A stretch of 64,000 bases of DNA from NCBI RefSeq assembly GCF_002159335.1, contig NZ_NFHP01000002.1:248001-312000 (forward strand), read 5' to 3'. A program made the position numbers and the translations under genes. Every line of letters starts with the position of its first letter. The first letter of the stretch is position 1. Shown one piece after another: positions 33,649 through 42,536 of this stretch. The stretch is from Collinsella sp. An7 (lineage in GTDB: Bacteria; Actinomycetota; Coriobacteriia; Coriobacteriales; Coriobacteriaceae). Under the pieces are notes generated by a model, which saw only the letters and a list, made by a program, of their open reading frames with translations, was not told the origin of the DNA and made no database searches.

Positions 33649-35109
33649 ATGTACAAACACACCAAGATCGTTTGTACGATGGGTCCGGCGTGCGACAACG
33701 ACGACACCATCCGCGAGATGATCAAGGCCGGCATGAACGTGGCGCGCTTTAACTTCAGCCACGGTTCGTACGAGGAGCACCACGGCCGCATTGAGCGCGT
33801 CAAGCGCATCGCTGAGGAGCTCGACACCCCCATCGGCATCCTGCTCGACACCAAGGGCCCCGAGATCCGCACCGGTCTTCTTGAGGACCACAAGAAGATC
33901 ACCGTGGCCGCCGGCGACAAGATCGTCGTGACCGCCGAGCCCACCAGCGAGGACCGCCTCGGCAACGCGAGCCACATCTCCCTCGACTACCTCGACCTGC
34001 CCCGCGAGGTCAAGGTCGGTTCCAAGATCCTGATCGACGACGGCCTCATCGGCCTCGTGGTTGACTCCATCGACGGCCAGGACATCCACTGCACCGTCGA
34101 GAACGGCGGCGAGATCGGCGAGCGCAAGGGCGTCAACGTCCCCAACGTCGAGATCGGCCTCCCCGCGATCACCGAGCGCGACCGTGAGGACATCCTCTTT
34201 GGTCTTAAGGAGGGCATCGACTACATCGCGGCCTCCTTCATCCGCGACGGCAACGCCGTGCGCGAGATTCGCCAGCTCTGCGACGAGAACGGCGGCGAGA
34301 ACGTCGGCATCTTCCCCAAGATCGAGTGCGCTCTCGGCGTTAAGAACTTCGATGACATCCTCAAGGCCTCCCAGGGCGTGATGGTGGCGCGCGGCGACCT
34401 CGGTATCGAGATCCAGCCCGAGCTCGTGCCGCACATCCAGAAGACGATCATCGCCAAGTGCAATGCGGCCTACAAGCCCGTCATCACCGCCACCCAGATG
34501 CTCGACTCCATGATCCGCAACCCGCGCCCGACCCGCGCCGAGGTTGCCGACGTGGCCAACGCCATCTACGACGGCACCGACGCCGTGATGCTCTCCGGCG
34601 AGACCGCGGCCGGTAAGTACCCGGTCGAGGCTGTGCGCATGCAGGCCTCCATCGCTCACGAGACCGAGCGCCACATCGCTGAGCACGGTCCGCTCGAGGT
34701 CCCGGCTGGCAGCCACGGCACCCGCGTGATCAACAACGTCGTGGGTCTCTCCGCCGTGAACATGGCCACCACCATCGACGCCAAGGCGATCATCGTCCCG
34801 ACCACCACGGGCCGCTCCGCGCGCCTGATTTCGCACTTCCACCCCAAGACCCCGGTCGTGGCGTTCTCGCGTCACAAGTGGGCCGTCCAGAAGATGATCA
34901 TGTACTGGGGCGTTGAGCCGCACTATGCCGCCATCACCCAGGGCACCGTGGACGAGACCGTTCAGAAGGCCATCCAGGCCGCCAAGGACTGCGGTTGCGT
35001 GGAGAAGAACGACCTCGCCGTGGTGACCGTGGGCGACCCCAAGACCTCCGTTGCCCTGGCCGACAAGGTAACCTCCACCAACGTGGCCTACGTGGTGCAG
35101 GTGCACTAA
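33649..35109 (+). CDS. pyk: pyruvate kinase
   Basis: 486 residues. Converts phosphoenolpyruvate and ADP to pyruvate and ATP. AAGGAGG precedes the ATG. Motifs: TKIVCTMGPACDN at the N-terminus, MNVARFNFSHG near 26, LDTKGPEIRTG near 65, the active-site KIECALGV near 223, ARGDLGIEI and TQMLDSM near 280, and the C-terminal allosteric domain with VPTTTGRSARLISHFHPKTP near 383. Its codon choice is strongly biased to C-ending codons, as expected for a highly expressed gene. Confidence 0.97.
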   Translation: MYKHTKIVCTMGPACDNDDTIREMIKAGMNVARFNFSHGSYEEHHGRIERVKRIAEELDTPIGILLDTKGPEIRTGLLEDHKKITVAAGDKIVVTAEPTSEDRLGNASHISLDYLDLPREVKVGSKILIDDGLIGLVVDSIDGQDIHCTVENGGEIGERKGVNVPNVEIGLPAITERDREDILFGLKEGIDYIAASFIRDGNAVREIRQLCDENGGENVGIFPKIECALGVKNFDDILKASQGVMVARGDLGIEIQPELVPHIQKTIIAKCNAAYKPVITATQMLDSMIRNPRPTRAEVADVANAIYDGTDAVMLSGETAAGKYPVEAVRMQASIAHETERHIAEHGPLEVPAGSHGTRVINNVVGLSAVNMATTIDAKAIIVPTTTGRSARLISHFHPKTPVVAFSRHKWAVQKMIMYWGVEPHYAAITQGTVDETVQKAIQAAKDCGCVEKNDLAVVTVGDPKTSVALADKVTSTNVAYVVQVH

Positions 35110-35166
35110 GGCACACGCGGACAGAGGTTGCCGCGAGGCAGCTTGGCCGACTTGCTAGCTGTACAG

Positions 35167-35196
35167 GCCGCCGGGTTTGCGCCCGGCGGCTTTTTT
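35167..35196 (+). terminator. rho-independent terminator of pyk
   Basis: Perfect 9-bp stem GCCGCCGGG with six-base loop and six T at 35191-35196, 58 bp after the pyk stop. Confidence 0.92.
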
Positions 35197-35250
35197 GTGT
35201 CGCGGGGGCCGGGAGGCCGATGCCGCATGCCTGCGCAGGCAGCGCTGCGC

Positions 35251-36528
35251 CTAGGCATCGAGCGGGCCGCGGTAGAAGCCGCCGTAGAAGTTCTCCGTGC
35301 GCATGGTGTTGACGACGGCGCGCTCGTCCTCCCCACGCACCACGTGCAGAACGTCATCGAGCTCGTACGACGAGATGACCGTGGTGATGACCCAGTAGCG
35401 CTCGCGGCTGTAGCCGCCGATGACCTCCGCGCACGACGACCCGTGCCGAAACGCCTCGTGGTAGGCGCCGAGCACCTCGTCGGGCCGCTTGGTGGTGATC
35501 TGCAGGGTCAGACGATCGTAGCGGTGATAGAAGGTCTCGATCGCCTTGGTGGAGATGAACTGGAAGATGATGGAATAGGCCGCGGCGCGCCAGCCAAAGA
35601 GCACGCCAAAGATGCCGAGGACCACGCAGTTCCCCGCAAAGATGATGCCCCAGATGCTCCGACCCGTGCGGTTTGAGACCATGAGCGAAATAAAGTCCGT
35701 CCCCGCCGTGGAGGCACCGGCCCTAAGCGCCACCGCGATGGAGAAGCCGTACAGAAAGCCACCAAAGACCACCTGGAGCATGAGGTCGGCCACGAGCGGC
35801 CGGGTGCCGGTAAAGAAGTGCAAAAAGAACGACGAGAGCGCCACCTGCAGAAGCGAGAACACCACAAAGCGCCGGCTGATGCTCCGCCAGCAGATGAGGG
35901 CGACGGGGATGTTGAGGGCGATCATGCCGAGCGACGTGGAGAAGTGCACGCCAAAGAGCCCCGTGATGCGCTCGATGAGCAGGGCGAGACCGGTAAAACC
36001 GCTCGAGAGGAGCCCGGCGGGGCGCACAAAGGCCGCGATGGTGTAGGCCTGGAGGAGCGCCGAGACGATAACCGAAGTGAGCGTCCAGAGCCGGCGCACG
36101 ACCGTGATGCGCCGGAAGCGACGGAGGCGCTCCATCTCGGCGGAGACGTCCAGGCGCGGCATGGGCGCGCGGAAGTTGATGCGGCGCCGACGGCGGGGGC
36201 CCGAGCCCCGGCGCGAGCGGTAGGCGCCGTGGAGCGGGTGCCGGTGCGGTGAGGGGGTGTTGGGCGAGGCGGCGGTGGGGGCCGCAGCCGACGCGGAGGC
36301 GGCGGTGGGGGCCGCAGCCGATGCGGAGGCGGCGGACTCTGCGGCCGCATAGGCGGACGCAGAGGCGCCCGACGCCGGCACATCGGACGGTGTGCCAGAG
36401 CCCAAAGCGCTCATCGGCGCCCTCTCGGGCCCGGAGGCATTGGCCGACGTCATGCCGGGAGCCTCTTCCCCGCCCGTCAAAGACCCCTCGGACCCTGACG
36501 TCCCATCCTGCCGGCCCGTCGTCTCCAT
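35251..36528 (-). CDS. YitT-family membrane protein (DUF161 + DUF2179)
   Basis: About 425 residues from the ATG at 36528; other in-frame ATGs (36453, 36414) are possible and none has a strong ribosome site. The first 120 residues are Ala/Pro/Ser-rich, including a duplicated SAASASAAAPTAA-like segment made by a 30-bp tandem repeat near 36270-36330. Five to six membrane helices follow (VIVSALLQAYTIAAFVRPAG, GLLSSGFTGLALLIERITG), with the YitT marks GGFLYGFSIAVALRAGASTAG. A cytosolic DUF2179 domain closes the protein (ETFYHRYDRLTLQITTKRPD). Its substrate is unknown. Confidence 0.82.
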   Translation of the reverse strand: METTGRQDGTSGSEGSLTGGEEAPGMTSANASGPERAPMSALGSGTPSDVPASGASASAYAAAESAASASAAAPTAASASAAAPTAASPNTPSPHRHPLHGAYRSRRGSGPRRRRRINFRAPMPRLDVSAEMERLRRFRRITVVRRLWTLTSVIVSALLQAYTIAAFVRPAGLLSSGFTGLALLIERITGLFGVHFSTSLGMIALNIPVALICWRSISRRFVVFSLLQVALSSFFLHFFTGTRPLVADLMLQVVFGGFLYGFSIAVALRAGASTAGTDFISLMVSNRTGRSIWGIIFAGNCVVLGIFGVLFGWRAAAYSIIFQFISTKAIETFYHRYDRLTLQITTKRPDEVLGAYHEAFRHGSSCAEVIGGYSRERYWVITTVISSYELDDVLHVVRGEDERAVVNTMRTENFYGGFYRGPLDA

Positions 36529-36937
36529 GCGACCAAACCCCCTGCTCAGCGTATCCGCAGGGCCGCACCGGCCAGTCCGCGCGCCGGACCAGGCAAGCGC
36601 AGCCCCTCGCGACCGTCTCGTTCCACGACGAGGATACCGCAGACCGCGCGCCACAGGGGCGTCATTCCGGTAAGCGTCCGGGCAACTACCGCAGACTTCT
36701 TCGCATCGTTTGAAATGACCCCCTCCTCCAAATGGCTTTTGTTGTTCACTCATCCTTTGTGCGAAATGCAGCCAAATTCTGCTCAAAGGGTGAGTGAACG
36801 GCAAAAGCAATGTGCACAAAAGCTGAGTGAACGACGGGTGCCCCTCGGGGACAGGGTCAGAGGCGGGAGCGGAGGGCGGGCGGCACGCCAAACGAACAGC
36901 GGCTCGCCTGTCTTGACGGTCTCAATAACCGCAGCGG
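36529..36937. other. gene-free stretch between YitT and phospholipase-like gene
   Basis: Includes the imperfect inverted repeat at 36737-36808, a third copy of its GAGTGAACG motif at 36823, and a GGGGACAGGGT core at 36848. The yitT upstream frame runs in here but codes nothing protein-like. Confidence 0.4.
36737..36808. repeat. imperfect 24-bp inverted repeat
   Basis: CTTTTGTTGTTCACTCATCC (36737-36756) continues for four more bases and pairs with 36785-36808 with three mismatches. The downstream GCTGAGTGAACGACG is a further partial copy. It is probably a decayed palindrome of the REP family, since GGGGACAGGGT follows. Confidence 0.6.
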
Positions 36938-37771
36938 CTAGAGGCGCGCGGCGAGCAGCTCCTCGGTGCGATCGAGCGCCTCGGCAAACACATGCTCAAA
37001 AAAGTCGGTGGTGAGGAGCTCGTAGCGCGGGTTCTGGTCGCCGTGGTTGGTGCGGACGGTCTCGTGCGCCACGCCGATGGAGAAGAGTGTGGGTTGCTCC
37101 TCGATGGGATACTGCGGAAACGCCGCCGCGGCCGCGATGAGCCGCTTCGTTGCGCGCGGAACCATATCGAGCGGCAGCGCCTTGCCAAAGCGATCGAAGT
37201 CCCCCTGCTTCTTGATGCGGAACGACTCGCTCGGACGCCCGCCGTGCGCCTCGAGGAACTCGTTGACGCGCGTGTTCCAGAGGTTATCGGCCACCAGATG
37301 CGACCACGCACCGAGCACGAGGTCAAAGCGGGAGGCGTCCACTGCCTCGGGTGAGGTGTCCTCATCGGCCGCACATGCCTGCCACACCGGCGGCTCCGCC
37401 TCGGCATAGCGCTGGGGATAATGCAGGCGGCTCACATAGTCCTGCTCCACGCTGAGAAGCGCCACAGGGATGGGCTGATCGGCACCCTCGCGCCGCGTGC
37501 CGGCCGAGATACCGAGCCGCTGGGCGAGCGGCGCCACATAGGTGTCCCAGAACTCCCACTCCCGCGGCTTGGGGATGTGCTCGGGACGCGCCACGTGGGT
37601 CACGCGGTAGGCGATGGGATGCTCGATACCCGGAACCATATAGCCCACGTAGATGTCGGGCACGAGGTTGCCAAAGAGGAAGGCGTTGCGGTCGACCACG
37701 GTCTGCGCCACGACTCCCCCGCGGTTGAGCAGCCGCTCGGTCTGAGCGATATGGATGTTCCAACTCGGCAC
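36938..37771 (-). CDS. putative zinc-dependent phospholipase C-like protein
   Basis: 277 residues. The start MPSWNIHIAQTERLL and the FLFGNLVPDIYVGYMVPG segment near 31-48 are typical of a bacterial family annotated as zinc-dependent phospholipase C-like. Candidate metal ligands are His6, Asp39, and GAWSHLVADNLWN (His/Asp pair near 159-163), as in the S1-P1/phospholipase C helical fold. There is no signal peptide, so it is not the secreted toxin type. Activity is not established. The gene stands alone. Confidence 0.65.
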   Translation of the reverse strand: MPSWNIHIAQTERLLNRGGVVAQTVVDRNAFLFGNLVPDIYVGYMVPGIEHPIAYRVTHVARPEHIPKPREWEFWDTYVAPLAQRLGISAGTRREGADQPIPVALLSVEQDYVSRLHYPQRYAEAEPPVWQACAADEDTSPEAVDASRFDLVLGAWSHLVADNLWNTRVNEFLEAHGGRPSESFRIKKQGDFDRFGKALPLDMVPRATKRLIAAAAAFPQYPIEEQPTLFSIGVAHETVRTNHGDQNPRYELLTTDFFEHVFAEALDRTEELLAARL

Positions 37772-37793
37772 AGGGGCCTCCCGTTCTCCTGAA

Positions 37794-37897
37794 CGTCTCC
37801 GGGCTTGGAATCCCTCCGCTCGTCGCCCTCAGCTCTTTTGCGCCCTGCGTAAAAGAACCTGCGGGAAACTCGCTGCGGGATTCCAAGACCGGAGACG
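37794..37897 (+). ncRNA. structured repeat element, copy 2
   Basis: A 21-base arm (37794-37814) pairs with 37877-37897 with a single G/A mismatch. Inside are the sides CCGCTCGTCGCCCTCAGC and CCTGCGGGAAACTCGCTGC, matching copy 3, and a tip helix TCTTTTGCG/CGTAAAAGA with one mismatch. The outer stem sequence differs fully from copies 1 and 3 yet still pairs. It lies just upstream of the phospholipase-like gene in the opposite direction. Confidence 0.6.
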
Positions 37898-38241
37898 CGA
37901 CGTGGTCGCACGGTCGGGTGTAAAGAAAAGATGTTGCATGGGCGCCATGCGTGCACGGCGCCCGTAGGTCTGACGTGCATTAACCAGTTCTGGTTGCTAT
38001 TGTACGTGTGTTTTGGGTCGGTTGGCGTCGCGGGAAGGTAAGGAGCGATGCAAGGAGCTCACCAACCGAAAGCACCGCGCCGCGCCCCAAAGTGCAACGC
38101 GCAACAAGGCCAACGCCCGCAGCAACCACAAGCCCCTCCCCGTTGTTTCCTCCCCCCAGCAGGGGGCGCGAAGCCAGCCCCCGGGGTCCGGGCACGCTAC
38201 GACCCCGTGCGCTCAACTGAGTAGCCAGACGCCGACGGCGG

Positions 38242-38324
38242 GCGGTATCCCGGTAGCGAGTTTCCCGCAGGCGGCTCGCGCGGGAGCGCGAGCCGCCGAG
38301 GACCACGAGCGAACGGGATACCGC
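38242..38324 (-). ncRNA. structured repeat element, copy 3
   Basis: Outer 11-bp perfect stem (38242-38252 with 38314-38324), extended past a bulge by CGACGG/CCGTCG. The tip is a perfect 12-bp helix (38270-38281 with 38286-38297). On the minus strand the internal sides read TTCGCTCGTGGTCCTCG and CTGCGGGAAACTCGCTAC, nearly identical to copy 2. It lies 47 bp downstream of pheT in the same direction. Confidence 0.65.
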
Positions 38325-38371
38325 GCACCGTCGACCGGTCTGGTCAGTCCATCGTGCAAGCAAAGGGCAGC

Positions 38372-40834
38372 CTAGCCGCGCACCTCGCCGCCGACCGCCT
38401 TGCACACCTTCGTCACAAGCTTCCCGTGCACCCGCTCGACCTCCTCCGAGGTCAGGGTGTGGTCGTCGGCCCGATAGGTCAGCGCAAAGGCCATCGACTT
38501 CTTGCCCTCGCCCACGCGCTCCGCGTCGCGGTACACGTCAAAGAGCCGCACGTCGCGCAGAAGCTTGCCGCCCGCCGAGGTCAGGCGCTGCACGAGGGTC
38601 TCGCAGGTCACCGACTCGTCCACCACGATGGCCAGGTCGACGTCAACCGAGGGGAACGTGGAGAACCCGCGGTAGGCCGCCTGGTCGCGCGCGGCACGCA
38701 GCAACGCGTCGAGCGAGAGCTCAAAGGCAACCACGGGCAGGGCGATGTCGTAACGCTCGCGGACCTCGGGGTGAATCTCGCCCACCCAGCCGAGCACCGT
38801 GCCGCCGGAGAGCACCTCGGCGCCGCGGCCCGGCTGCAGGAAGGCGTAGCCCTCGCCCTCCGCCGGACGGAAGCGCACCTTCTCCACGCGAAGCTGCGCC
38901 AAAAGCTCCTCCACGACGCCCTTGCCGTCAAAGAAGCGCAGCGGCTTGCGAGGCTGGTTCCACGTAACGTCGCCCCACGCGCCCGAGAGCACACCGGCCA
39001 CGCTCTGGCGCTCCTTGGGCAGGCTCGCGTTCTCGCGCCCGTGGAAGAGCGTGCCCATCTCATAGAGGTGCACGTTCTCGCTGCCGTGCGCCTCGTTATA
39101 GGCCACCGAGATCAGAAGCCCGGGCAGAAGCGTCCGGCGCATCTCGGACTGCTCGGCCACGAGCGGGCGCATGATCTTGACCGGCACGCCGCGACCCTCC
39201 TCGGTCATGCCCGTGCGCTCCAGATCGCCCGGTGCGGCAAAGGCGTAGGAGATGGTCTCGTTGAGGCCGCAGGCGCGCAGGATCTCGCCCACGCGGCGCA
39301 CGAGCCGCTGGTCGTGGGTGAGACCGCCGATGTGGTTGCGGGCAGCGGGGATGGTCGCCGGCACGCGGTCCATGCCCCACAGGCGCAGGATCTCCTCGAT
39401 GAGGTCGATCTCGCGCTCAAGATCGGGGCGGTTGGTGGGCACCGTCACGCTGAGGGTGCCGTCCGTCTCCTCGGCAACGGTGCAGCCGAGGCGGCGCAGG
39501 CGTGCGACCATGAAGTCGGTCGGGATCTCCACGCCCGAGATGGCGCAGGCGCGCTCGGGACGCAGGCCGATCACGCGCGGCTCAACGGGCACCGGGTACA
39601 CGTCGATGGCGCCCGAGACCACCGTCGCGCCGCAGCACTGCTCAAAGAGCGCCGCCGCAATGGACGAGACCTCCGGGCAGCGGGTGCGGTCGACCTGGCG
39701 CTCGTAGCGAATCGACGCCTCGGAGATGAGCGAGAGGTTGCGGCTCGTGCGCGAGATGTGGCTCGAGTCAAAGCACGCGGCCTCGAGGAGCACGTCGTGG
39801 GTGGTCTCGTCGATCTCGGAATCGAGCGAGCCCATCACGCCGGCAAGGCACACGGGGCGCGCGCCGTCGTCGGTGATGACGCACATGTCGGGCTCGAGCG
39901 TGCGGTCCTGGCCGTCGAGGGTCTGGATCTGCTCGCCTTCGCGCGCCGCGCGCACCACCACGTGACGACGACCGTCGCGCTCAGAGAGCTTGCCGAGGTC
40001 AAAGGCATGGAGCGGCTGGCCGGTGAGCATCATGACGTAGTTGGTGACATCGACCACGTTGTTGATGGGGCGCATACCGGCGGCAGCGACGCGCTCGGCG
40101 AGCCAGTCGGGCGAGGGCCCGATCTTGACGCCGCGCACCACGCGCGCCGTGTAGCGGCTGCAGAGCTCGGGGGCGTCGATGCGCACCTCAACGAGGTCCT
40201 CCACGTGCACGGAGGTGTCCTCGTGCAGGATCTGGGGCAGCTCGATGTGCGTGTCGCGGTCAAAGATGGCGGAGGTCTCCTGCGCCATGCCCATCATCGA
40301 GAGGCAGTCGGGGCGGTTGGGGGTGATCTCGCAGTCGAGCACCGTGTCGGCGGTCTGGTAGTAGTCGGCAAACGGCACGCCCACCGGCGCGTCCTCGGGC
40401 AGGATCATGATGCCAGAATGATCCGAGCCGAGCCCCAGCTCGCGGGCCGAGCAGTTCATGCCGCACGACATAACGCCGCGGAGCTTGCTCTTCTTGATCT
40501 TGACGCCGCCGGGGAGCTCGGCCCCCACGAGCGCGGTGACGATATGGTCGCCGGCGTTGAAGTTCTGCGCGCCGCAGACGATCTGCAGCGGCGCGGGCTC
40601 GCCGTCCTCACCGAGGTTGAAACGACCGACGTCGACCAGGGTGACCCACATGTGGTCGGAGTCGGGGTGCGGCTCCTTGCTCACCACCTGCGCGGTAACG
40701 ATGTGGTCGAACGCATCGCCCACGGTCTCGATCGCCTCGACCTCAGTGCCGGTGCGGATGTACTCGCGGCTGAGCTCCTCCGGCGATTCCGGCACGTCGA
40801 TGAGGTCTTTCAGCCAGTTATATGAAACCTTCAT
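38372..40834 (-). CDS. pheT: phenylalanyl-tRNA synthetase beta subunit
   Basis: 820 residues, normal length. N-terminal tRNA-binding OB domain (about 40-150; VTAQVVSKEPHPDSDHMWVT), B3/B4 editing domain (about 210-390), B5 DNA-binding-like domain, and C-terminal FDX-ACB anticodon domain ending near 816. The SVVDVTNYVMMLTGQPLHAFD-like NNVVDVTNYVMMLTGQPLHA motif near 257 is diagnostic. With PheS it makes the (alpha-beta)2 enzyme that charges tRNA-Phe. The 229-bp gap after pheS carries two hairpins. Confidence 0.97.
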   Translation of the reverse strand: MKVSYNWLKDLIDVPESPEELSREYIRTGTEVEAIETVGDAFDHIVTAQVVSKEPHPDSDHMWVTLVDVGRFNLGEDGEPAPLQIVCGAQNFNAGDHIVTALVGAELPGGVKIKKSKLRGVMSCGMNCSARELGLGSDHSGIMILPEDAPVGVPFADYYQTADTVLDCEITPNRPDCLSMMGMAQETSAIFDRDTHIELPQILHEDTSVHVEDLVEVRIDAPELCSRYTARVVRGVKIGPSPDWLAERVAAAGMRPINNVVDVTNYVMMLTGQPLHAFDLGKLSERDGRRHVVVRAAREGEQIQTLDGQDRTLEPDMCVITDDGARPVCLAGVMGSLDSEIDETTHDVLLEAACFDSSHISRTSRNLSLISEASIRYERQVDRTRCPEVSSIAAALFEQCCGATVVSGAIDVYPVPVEPRVIGLRPERACAISGVEIPTDFMVARLRRLGCTVAEETDGTLSVTVPTNRPDLEREIDLIEEILRLWGMDRVPATIPAARNHIGGLTHDQRLVRRVGEILRACGLNETISYAFAAPGDLERTGMTEEGRGVPVKIMRPLVAEQSEMRRTLLPGLLISVAYNEAHGSENVHLYEMGTLFHGRENASLPKERQSVAGVLSGAWGDVTWNQPRKPLRFFDGKGVVEELLAQLRVEKVRFRPAEGEGYAFLQPGRGAEVLSGGTVLGWVGEIHPEVRERYDIALPVVAFELSLDALLRAARDQAAYRGFSTFPSVDVDLAIVVDESVTCETLVQRLTSAGGKLLRDVRLFDVYRDAERVGEGKKSMAFALTYRADDHTLTSEEVERVHGKLVTKVCKAVGGEVRG

Positions 40835-40854
40835 GCTGCACTCTTTCTATCAAA

Positions 40855-40920
40855 TGGGTCATTTGGGGACGTGTTCCATGTGACCCATGGGTCATCTTGG
40901 GACGGGGTTGTTTTGACCCA
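40855..40920. repeat. two tandem REP-like hairpins between pheS and pheT
   Basis: Each hairpin is bounded by TGGGTCA and TGACCCA (40855-40887 and 40888-40920). The interiors carry GGGGACGTGTTCC and GGGACGGGGTTG, the family core, in the same direction. They lie inside the pheST transcription unit and could reduce read-through or protect the upstream mRNA. Confidence 0.75.
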
Positions 40921-41063
40921 TCCAGCTTTTCCTCCAGCAAGATCTACGGCGTTCTCAAGTGCGACAAATCGGCGTGAACGAGGAGGGAGCACGCTTTGCG
41001 TGCGGCGACCGACGAGTGAACGCCGAGGTGCCGTGCTTGAGGACGCCGGCCGGGTCAGTCAAC

Positions 41064-42140
41064 CTAGAACTGCGCTAAAAAGCGCATATCTCCCGTCATC
41101 AGCGTCCGCAGGTCGGGCAGGTCGTAGCGCAGAGCCGCGACGCGCTCCACACCGATGCCAAAGGCAAAGCCGGTGTAGCGCTCCGGGTCGACGCCGCAGT
41201 TGATGAGCACGTTGGGGTCGACCATGCCGCAGCCCAGAATCTCGATCCAGCCCGAGTGCTTGCAGAAGCTGCAGCCCTTGCCGCCGCACACATGGCACGA
41301 CACGTCGAGCTCGCAGCTGGGCTCGGTGAAGGGGAAGAAGTGCGGGCGGTAGCGCGTCTTGCGCTCCGGGCCAAACATGGCGCGGGCGAAGTAGTCGAGT
41401 GTGCCCTTGAGATCGCCGAAGGTGATGCCCTCGTCCACCACAAGGCCCTCGACCTGGTGGAACTGCGGCAGATGGCAGGCGTCGGCCGTGTCGGGCCGGT
41501 AGACCGCGCCGGGCACGATGGCGTAGATGGGCGGCTTCTGATGCTCCATGATGTGCACCTGCGTGCCGGAGGTCTGGGTGCGCAGCAGCACGTCGGACTC
41601 GCCCGCGGCGTGCTCCTCGGGGTGCGTCACGCTGCCGGGCGCGTTGTCGACCACATAGAAGGTGTCGCGCGCCGAGCGGCTGGGATGATCCATGGGGGCG
41701 TTGAGCGCGGTGAAGTTGTACCAGCTCGTCTCGACCTCGGGACCGGCCTCCACGGTGTAGCCGATGGCGCAGAAGACGTCCTCGATCTCGTGGCGGATCT
41801 GGTTGATGAGGTGCTCGTGGCCGAGCGTGGGGCGCGCGCCGGGAAGCGTCACGTCCACGGCCTCGGCCCCGATGAGCGCCGCCATGGCCTCGCGGCGCAG
41901 GCCCTTGCCGCGGCGCTCGAGCAGGCTCTCGGCCATGCGGCGCAGCTCGTTGGCGCGCTTGCCGAGCACCGGCCGCTCCTCGGGGGCAACCTTGCCCATC
42001 ATGTGCATGACCGAGGTAATCTCACCCTTCTTGCCGAGCAGCGCCACGCGCGCCGCCTCGAGCGCCGCGGCGTCGCCCGCCCCCTCGATGAGGTTGTGCG
42101 CCCGCGCCTCCAATGCGTTAAGCTCGTCAATCAGACCCAT
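41064..42140 (-). CDS. pheS: phenylalanyl-tRNA synthetase alpha subunit
   Basis: 358 residues from the ATG at 42140 (AAGGGGAG). N-terminal coiled coil (1-90), then the class II catalytic core: NFTALNAPMDHPSRSARDTF (motif 1 region) near 150, HIMEHQKPPIYAIVPGAVYR (motif 2), and GFAFGIGVERVAALRY (motif 3) near 325. The FPFTEPSCELDV Phe-pocket motif is present. A four-Cys cluster (CHVCGGKGCSFC) near 278 is typical of some bacterial PheS. Expression is set by the T-box leader. Confidence 0.97.
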   Translation of the reverse strand: MGLIDELNALEARAHNLIEGAGDAAALEAARVALLGKKGEITSVMHMMGKVAPEERPVLGKRANELRRMAESLLERRGKGLRREAMAALIGAEAVDVTLPGARPTLGHEHLINQIRHEIEDVFCAIGYTVEAGPEVETSWYNFTALNAPMDHPSRSARDTFYVVDNAPGSVTHPEEHAAGESDVLLRTQTSGTQVHIMEHQKPPIYAIVPGAVYRPDTADACHLPQFHQVEGLVVDEGITFGDLKGTLDYFARAMFGPERKTRYRPHFFPFTEPSCELDVSCHVCGGKGCSFCKHSGWIEILGCGMVDPNVLINCGVDPERYTGFAFGIGVERVAALRYDLPDLRTLMTGDMRFLAQF

Positions 42141-42172
42141 GCTCTCCCCTTCTCGTACGTGGGGACGGCACG

Positions 42173-42450
42173 AAAAAAGCCGCCCCCGGGACAATCCCAA
42201 GGACGGCTCTAATAACCGCGGTACCACCTTGCTTGACCTGCGGGATTTCTCCCCGCAGACCCACTCTTGCCCGGTATCGCCCGGGTGGGCGGCTCCCCTA
42301 CTGAGCCCGGCCGCCGCTCGCGGGCGACGGGACCGACCGTTCAGGTCGCTGCTCGGGAGTGAACGCTGCATCCTTGCCTCCGCAGGTGGGCTCTCAGCCG
42401 GTGACCCTCCCTCTCTTGGCGGCGACGCGGCGGGTGCAGCCCTCTCCGTC
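42173..42450 (-). promoter_or_regulatory. T-box leader of pheST
   Basis: On the minus strand the leader carries the T-box signature AGGTGGTACCGCGG (42229-42216), the antiterminator region, and then a terminator: an AGCCG...CGGCT stem with six T ending at 42173, 33 bp before pheS. Upstream helices form stem I. A UUC (Phe) codon at 42363-42361 in a candidate specifier loop (GCGTTCAC) fits sensing of uncharged tRNA-Phe. T-box location is certain; the exact 5' end and specifier are inferred. Confidence 0.9.
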
Positions 42451-42536
42451 AACGCGTTGGGCAGTATGGTAGCACAGCGCGCGGCATCCGGGGTGCTCCA
42501 TCTGAGTCGGACGCGCACCAAAACGCACCCGCAGTG

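Larger units (their letters stand above)
37772..38371. other. 600-bp gene-free region with two structured elements
   Basis: Between the phospholipase-like start and the pheT stop lie structured elements 2 (37794-37897, plus orientation) and 3 (38242-38324, minus orientation). The 340 bp between them holds short open frames with no ribosome sites and no protein-like sequence. Confidence 0.5.

Noticed and set aside
38013-38375. 120-residue plus-strand frame between the structured elements
   Set aside because: No ribosome site, low-complexity product, and it runs through element 3.
38354-40825. 823-residue plus-strand frame opposite pheT
   Set aside because: Antisense shadow of pheT; no protein-like features.
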